From Echiichthys vipera (lineage: Eukaryota; Chordata; Actinopteri; Perciformes; Trachinidae), in NCBI GenBank assembly GCA_963691815.1, contig OY829661.1, forward strand, positions 17,414,849 through 17,478,848: DNA of 64,000 bases, written 5' to 3'. Positions 44,691-64,000 of this stretch are shown one piece after another. A program made the position numbers and the translations under genes. Every line of letters starts with the position of its first letter. Positions within the stretch are counted from its first letter, which is position 1. Under the pieces are notes generated by a model. It did no database searches, was not told where the DNA came from, and saw only the letters and a program-made list of their open reading frames with translations.

Positions 44691-45579
44691 CAGAGATGGC
44701 AAAAGTACCCAAATTCTTTACTTGAGTAGAAGTGAAACTAAAAAACAACTTAAGTAAAAGTGAAAGTACTGATCCAAATATTCATTCAAGTAAAAGTAAA
44801 AAGTATTTCTATTGCACGATTCACTGCAAAGCTAATAACCCCACGATTATTTATATGGAATCCATTTAATCAATGTCATTGTTTGAACAAACACAAGATG
44901 TATCCTAATGTACTATACCATAGTCAATTGTAGGCATTTGTATTGTACACGTCAGGTTCACACATCAGATTTCTGAACATTAAATTTTGGACCAGGATTG
45001 GTTTCTGAACTGTGGTGTTGCAAATTATACTCGTAGGTCCAACTGGTAATCAACCTTTTGAATTGCACATCAGGCAACAATACTACTACTATGAAACATA
45101 CTAGATCCCCATCTTCATCTCTATACTACATCACCCCATCCCTCTATGCGAGTCAATGTGAAGGAAGGGAAAACAAATCTACCAAAATTGTTTATTCAAC
45201 TTCAAGAGAAGAAGGTTTTCAAAGCTCTTGGAACATAACTTAGCCCTCTTGGGTCTAAGAATCATCAATCTGATTTACTGGCGGACAGACAGCCGTGTCT
45301 CTGTCCTGCCTCTCTCAAGATGGCAGGAGGGAGCCTGTAAACACAGGCTACAGGCTGATGTGCATTTGTGACAGCGCCCCAAAAAAAGAAATGTTGTTGT
45401 TTGTTTTTTAAGAGTAACAAGCCTTTTTGGCAAATGTAAGGAGCTGAAAGTAACGATAATCGTGTTAAAAATTTACTGAGTGAAAGTAAAAAGTTGTCAG
45501 AAAAATAAATACTTCTAAAAGTACAAAATTGCCTGAAAATTATACTTAAGTACAGTAACGAAGTATTTGTACATCACTG
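44691..45579. mobile_element. hAT-like non-autonomous transposon with 8-bp target-site duplication
   Basis: Perfect 8-bp direct repeats GTCATTAC flank it at 44683-44690 and 45580-45587. The termini are CAGAGATG and CATCACTG, inverted repeats with one mismatch in eight. Subterminal AAGTA/TACTT words (AGTAAAAGTAAAAAGTATTT and the mirrored AAGTACAGTAACGAAG) are typical of a common fish family. There is no transposase frame in 889 bp. An 8-bp duplication and CAGNGATG-type ends indicate the hAT superfamily. Confidence 0.88.
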
Positions 45580-45589
45580 GTCATTACCA

Positions 45590-46355
45590 TAATTCTCCAA
45601 AACTCATGGTTGTCCTGCATTTTCTCAGAAGTTATATTTACTAACATACATATTGGCCGAAAAAAATGATTGAAAGTAATCTTGTTCATGTGTCAGTGTT
45701 TTTCAATATCTCACTGTGTTGTCACATCATGAGAAAAAGAAACAGTGAAACAGACAGAGTGAGAGAATGAGACAGCGTGACAGACAGAGGGAGGGGAAGG
45801 AGGGTGAATCTTGCTGTGACAGCCTTTTCACTCCTTCTGAATGACGTTTTTCTTCCCCCTCAGCATTCTTTGGGACTTCAAAGCGTCAATCTCAGCAGAG
45901 TGATTTGGCCCTACTATTGTGTGAATCTTGAATATTCATCAGGGTCTTTCTTTTCTTTGAGGGCTGCAACTTATCTTTGGATCTGTAGGGATCTTGCGAT
46001 ATATTGCCATTATATATATATAAGGATTAGATATTGTCTGATATCTTGTGTAGATGTATACATACTCTCTCAGTAAGTAATAAAGTTAAGTTTCATGCTA
46101 AATATTGACAAGACTACATCAACCTTTTTTGTTTCTTTTTCCCATTGTGTGCCTATAGAAAAACATGTACCCTTTTAATTTACAATAAACGATGAGCTAG
46201 TTGTCAAAGACTTTTTCACAATGCAACTTATTACTGGAGGTTGAAAATACACTGTATGTATTTTAAGAGAATTTATTTTTTAAATCTTTGTGTGCATGGG
46301 ATGGTTTTTTAGAATGAATGAGGGAAAAATCAGTGTTTTAAAAAAAAAAAACCTG
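45590..46355. other. Non-coding stretch, nothing supported
   Basis: AT-rich; includes a short TATA run at 46012-46022. Confidence 0.5.
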
Positions 46356-46359
46356 TATA

Positions 46360-47106
46360 TGTTAGGGCTGTGTATTGGCAATAATCTGTCTCATGATGCA
46401 GGGGTTAGGATCAATATATTGCGATACTGTAGGCAAATTGATGTACTGCGATTTGATTTAAATTTAATTTTTAGAAGAACTGTCATAGTATCAAAACACA
46501 CCACTATATGCTTACGTTGTTGTATTAGAGTGGAAGTCAAATGGCTGAAGACAAATTCTAACATTGCTACACACCAAATAAACCATTTTTTGGATAGGTG
46601 GAAATAACAGCATGTTTTTTTTTGCCAAAAAAAACTGTATGGAATTAGCATAAAGTGGGCATGTCTGTAAAGGGGAGACTTGTGAGTACCCAAAGAATGC
46701 ATCTTCATTCAGAAATATTGAGGTAAAAGATCAAGGGACCCCTTTAGATATGGCGATGCAGTTTTTCCCTCACCAAAATATAGCCCAACTATGTAGCATT
46801 ATTTAGCCCCCTTCTCGCTAAGCTAGCATGACGTAGTAGATACCAATGGATTCCTTAGGTTATTTAATTTGATACCATATATACCTTATTTCCTTTTATT
46901 CTTTTTCTTCTCATCTAGCGTTAAAATGGAGCCCGTTACAGCCCCTTAAATACAGTAATATTGGGCGAGATCAGTGGCGCTTCCTGCAGGTCGCAGAGGG
47001 TTTAGGAATCAATACAGTGGTTTTAAGAATCGATATAGTATCAAAAAAAATAATATTGTGATACTCAAGTGGATTGATATTTTGGGGACTTGGCCAAAAA
47101 TGATGC
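46360..47106. mobile_element. Dispersed repeat beginning AGGGCTGTGTATTGGCAATA
   Basis: A 750-bp element with ATATTGCGATACTGTAGG near the start and AATCGATATAGTATC plus ATATTGTGATACTCAAGTG near the end, words familiar from a high-copy fish repeat. It shares its middle with 25905-26250. No coding frame; probably a non-autonomous DNA element. Confidence 0.65.
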
Positions 47107-47109
47107 ATT

Positions 47110-50100
47110 AATTAATCTGAGAAATTGATATTGAGTATTGACGGTAATCAAATTAAGAAGCTCCACACTAGTTTTGCTCCATGGTACAAAATCTATGTAA
47201 TGACCTTGTAAATAACCTCATTGAGGTGAGGAAGCAAATCTTTGTTTAGATGGATGATGAAGACCGCATCACGCTTTCTCCACTCTTGCACCTCGATTGG
47301 ACCATCTGGGACAGACAGCTGTGTTGCCACGGTAATAAACTGCTCTCCAGGCTTCTATGACAGCAGTTTTAACACTGAGCCACTGAAAATCCTCCTAATT
47401 TCACAGAGCTGGGGGTCAGTTTAGCCTCGGCTGCAACATCGCTCATGCAACGCATTCCAGCTTTGCCCAAAGTAATTTCATCATCTGTGTTCTGCCATGG
47501 CTTTTTGTTTCACAGGTTAGCGGTGATTTTTCACAGTCATCCATCCCATTGCTCTTGCTGTGCGATGAAATGTGCGGTCCCCCCTTTAAAGATCTTTTCT
47601 GAAATAAAAAACATGGCTCATTTTCATGGTGCATTGTAACACTACTGCGAGTATTATTGTAAGGTCTCTATTTCATAAGAAAATGTTTGCCTTATGAAAT
47701 GGAGACAGATTATTACAAACAACCAAGCTGCATTAATTGATCTCTGACTACTGGAGGGCAGAATATCGGGGTTACAGAGTCTGCAAAACGAATTGAAAAT
47801 AATCTCACAGCTAAGCTACTCCCCACATCTCCCTCCCTGTTTCGCCCAAGTCAAACTTAATGCCCACTGTACCAGTACATACCGTAAAATACTGTGCCAG
47901 CAGAAAGGTTATGTTTACATGTGCCACCAAGTAAAGACGTGATGATTTACAGAAGTACATTGTGCAAGGTAACTTCTGACTGTGTTTATATGGAAAAAAA
48001 AGATATATTTTAAACACATTTTGTTCAAAGAGAATGGGCTCTCTCTGATGTACTGTACAATGTGTGTTTTGTTGGAGGGACCTTGAGTTTTTGGGTTTGA
48101 GCATCTGCCATTTCTTTTGCTAACATTGTAGATTAGTGTCAAAAGAAACAGCAGTGCGTTTTATTGTGTTAATGATCAGAGAACAGTAGAGGTGAAGAAA
48201 GTTAGAGAGCTGAAACTATTTTTCTATTAAAGGAACTGCATATGTTCCAAGATGGCCCTCCATTTATTCCAATAAAAGTTGCTTACTGGGCACATACTCT
48301 GAAAAAGGCTTCCCATGTGTTTTGGCTCATCGAGTATGCTCATTCGAGTCCTTCTGTGGCGGAGCCAGTTATGTTACATACTGCTTTTTTTTTTTTACTG
48401 AACCTTGAGACCTATTCTGATAATATAAAACGTTATTTCAAAGCATTTTTGACACTGGGAAAGATACGGTGTGTTTATTGTGATACAGTAGTTCATGTAA
48501 TAATTGAGCATAAGAAAGTATTTTATGGACTTGCATTTCCATCTGTGGCGAATACACCAAAATCACCTCACAGCTTAGCATTGTTCCTGCGGCTTTGCTG
48601 AAACAGGTTTGCTAGCAGATCTGAGGATCTTTTTGTGGACCAACCAACCAACAGAATGAGCTGTAGTGCTGCTGCTTGGACCCAACAAATCAGGTCAGAG
48701 CCACAAAATAAATGAGACTTTTTTTCCCACTTGTTAGTAGTACTCTTCTCCATGATGAATAAACTGAACCTTGATGTGTGAAATTGTTGGAGTGCTACTT
48801 TAACGCAGACTGATATTTTTCTTCTTTCTGGTGCTTGCATGTCTATCGTGACTTTTTTCTCATTCCATTTGCAACAAACATTGCGCACTACATAAAGATC
48901 GAGGTGCTGACAGATTGATTTCTCTGGCAATATTAATCATCCTGTAACAATGTGTGTGATGACAGATGGGTTCTGCGGTTACAATTCTAACCAAGAGAGG
49001 GAGGGGAAGAAAAAAAGTAAGCAAAGAGTTAATTTCACTGAAAGCAAGTCTTCCAACTAGTCTGCCCCACTTTCAACCTCCTTCATGTGGTGGAATGACC
49101 CCCACCTACAAAGCTGCTCACTCCCCTGGACCCTCCATCCCTGTGGGCTGGGAAGGCTGTCTCAGAATCCATGCTGGGCGTTTGATGGAGCGCAGAAGGG
49201 TGTGTGAGGTGCACTGACCCATTCACATTGCTCCCCATGCACTCGTGCTCCAGAATAGTCTGACTTATCACATGTAATACACAGTTCTGCACAAAGCAGG
49301 AGTGACAGCTATAGGGCCAGTGGAGGGGAGAAGTGGCTTCTGGGAGCTGGTGCTCCCACCCAGTCAGACTTTAAAAGTGGACAGGTGTGGGGCCCATTTG
49401 GCTGATGTTGTTGTTTTGCCCTCATCCATTACTGCTTTAACACCACCAGGACTTTTTTTCTGCTTGTTTATGTGCTTCCCATTAACCATTTGGAATGGAT
49501 AAACATCTCTTCAAGGAAACAGTTTCTGTCACTCACAAGGATCTTATATGTGTGATTGTGGAAATTCAGCCGTCTCGGCGTTGTTTATAATTTGTGTAAG
49601 TGTTTTTGTAGACTTGATTTAATCTGTCTAATAGTTTGTTTAATCCTCTTAACTTGTAACCCACATAAATCTTCACCACTGGAATGTGTCTCTATTGTTA
49701 TCATTCCGTTTTTTCTTTAGTATTGCATTTTTGCATGTGTGTTGGATTAGTGTGAAGTTGTGGTGGTGCCTGGAGGTGTGAGCTCTAATCACCTCTAATC
49801 ACCTTACGTGTAATGGCCTGATCCCCGTACAAGTGTTTACGTTTTCACCCCTTTCACACACAGACTCACATGAGAGACTGAATGCAATTCAGCCTATGTC
49901 TGAACTTTAATACCAGACTCTTGGTTACAGATTAATGCCTGGTCTTTGCCTTTCACGCTGCACCTGTGTCTGCAGCTTTAGTTCCACACACATTACATGA
50001 AGACGGGGTTGTCAAGAGGTTGGTTCTTTTTTTTCATTTTGGACTGTCAGACAGATGAAGGGAGCAATTCAAGGACTTTTATTTGTACTTTTTTGTAGGA

Positions 50101-50960
50101 GGGTTGTTATTTGCAGCTTTACGTTCATCCTTTTTGGTGAATTCAAATATGCCTTTACCTCTTTTAAATGTGGAGTTGAAGTAAAAAAAAAACAACAACA
50201 ACCTTTGACTCTTACAGTTTTTCTACTTTCCCTACGTTTATTTATTTATTTATTTTTTGTGTTTTATTAGTATTCTATTTATTACAGGCCAATTCTTTAT
50301 AGCAATTGAGAAAATACAAGTAACATATGATGTGCTAACAAAATTTAATGCAACAACTTATTTTCTAAATTGATTTTTTAACATCTTTGCAGTTGACAGG
50401 AACATCATTTATGTCTGGTAGAAAGCCACGGTGGGAAACAGTGTTTGCTGAGCCAGCATGGATAACCCACATTGATTCATTCACACCAACAATAGGTCTT
50501 GTTCTGGGTTGCTTGCAGTGCATCAGTGTTCTTAGCTCTGACTTGCTCTACATTACGGTATTTGATACCAGATGGTTTTACCTAAGTATATGTACGTGTC
50601 CTCTGTAAGTTCATACTTCTTAGTTCTTAATGTATTTTATGTGTCCTTTTTGAAATGCTGTGTGTTTGTATGTCTGTGGCAATCACTCATAACGCTGCCT
50701 TTGACACCTTGTTCAGCCCCTGCTCACATATGGGCCCTGTTCTTGTCTACGGTGAAGGAGTGATATGAGAATCTGTAATGTTTATGTCTGTAATTGAAAG
50801 AGAAACAGGCTGTATGTGGATTTACATATACTCAGCTGTTCCCTCTGAAGTGAGCCGGTCATAGAAAGGGCTGGACAAATAGCACAGTGAGAGAGCAACT
50901 AAGTAACACCCTCCTCCCCCCTCTTTTCTCCCCCTTTTTCTTTCTCTGGGTCTCTCTCTC
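47110..50960. other. Non-coding stretch upstream of the bmpr1b signal-peptide exon
   Basis: No supported exon or repeat. A GC-richer patch at 49080-49420 is unexplained. A very strong pyrimidine tract at 50909-50961 belongs to the following acceptor. Confidence 0.5.
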
Positions 50961-50964
50961 CCAG

Positions 50965-63537
<12,573 letters not shown>

Positions 63538-63580
63538 GTACGCTAAAGAACACACAAAACTTTGCTCATACATAAACACA

Positions 63581-63596
63581 CATGCACGCACACACG

Positions 63597-63649
<53 letters not shown>
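63581..63649. repeat. (CA)n microsatellite, about 69 bp
   Basis: CA units with CG variants, starting 44 bp after the bmpr1b exon donor. Confidence 0.96.
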
Positions 63650-64000
63650 TATGAAAATAACTCTATATGAAGGCTATTAAAAGACTATATCAATAATTAT
63701 CCAAAGTAATTATCAGGGAGACCTCCAATTACCTGATTAGAAGTACACAAATGTTTAGCTGCATTCTTAAATTAATCACAGCTTTTTAGCACTTTCATTA
63801 GCCAGCCCACTTGCAATAATTATATTTTGTGGCATGTGCTGCATGTTACAGAAATACGGGTGCATATTATGAATACATTCAAATATTTTCACAGCTTTAT
63901 CCTGACAGTTGAAAGATAAATAGATTCGAAAAAGATTCTAAAATGATTTAGTTTCAATAAGCACTTTCAATACCTGATTAATTCCAATAAAATACTATTG
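63650..64000 (+). other. bmpr1b: Start of the next bmpr1b intron
   Basis: Non-coding; rich in TAATTA/AATTAC/GATTAG words (63690-63850). See the finding on a possible conserved regulatory element. Confidence 0.5.

Noticed and set aside
48242..48601. 120-codon open frame with ATG at 48.2 kb
   Set aside because: No recognised similarity, includes a T-run-encoded FFF stretch, no splice or promoter context; most likely chance.

Overview
This is a stretch of teleost fish genome, most likely a percomorph. It shows split genes with GT..AG introns, very long CA/TG and GA microsatellites, AT-rich non-coding DNA, and degenerate copies of short DNA transposons and other dispersed repeats typical of fish. 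Only two protein-coding genes can be supported, both on the + strand, and both run past an edge of the window. Nothing looks bacterial, plasmid-borne or viral.

Region 1 (1-13.1 kb): the 3' part of a PDZ-LIM gene of the Enigma family, best matched to pdlim5 (ENH). Visible are the proline/serine-rich linker with a ZASP-like motif, a 27-nt microexon, the conserved SKKRLIEDTEDW...RSFRILAQ block, an alternative terminal exon giving a LIM-less short isoform, the long-form linker exon, and five exons encoding three C-terminal LIM domains. Every splice junction keeps the reading frame. The PDZ domain must lie upstream of base 1. The 3' UTR carries a small inverted-repeat transposon that contains a candidate poly(A) signal.

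Region 2 (13.1-50.9 kb): no conserved coding sequence seen. It starts with a long CA repeat and a CpG-rich block (13.6-14.2 kb) that could be the upstream promoter of the next gene. Exon-like segments with good splice sites lie at 18.07 kb and 20.63 kb and may be 5' UTR exons of that gene. The rest is repeats, a hAT-like element with a perfect 8-bp target-site duplication (44.7-45.6 kb) and AT-rich DNA.

Region 3 (50.9-64 kb): the 5' part of bmpr1b, a type I BMP receptor. A 5' UTR plus signal-peptide exon (50965-51292) joins in frame, across a 12-kb intron, to the first ectodomain exon (63378-63537). The intron holds a second hAT-like element with a perfect 8-bp duplication (53.6-54.4 kb), long TG/CA repeats and other dispersed repeats. 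The kinase exons lie beyond the right edge.

The order pdlim5 then bmpr1b on the same strand matches the human 4q22 arrangement, which supports both identifications. I did not find a convincing novel biological system. The most informative observations are the short-isoform exon, the signal-peptide exon of bmpr1b, its possible 5' UTR exons and promoters, and the datable transposon insertions.
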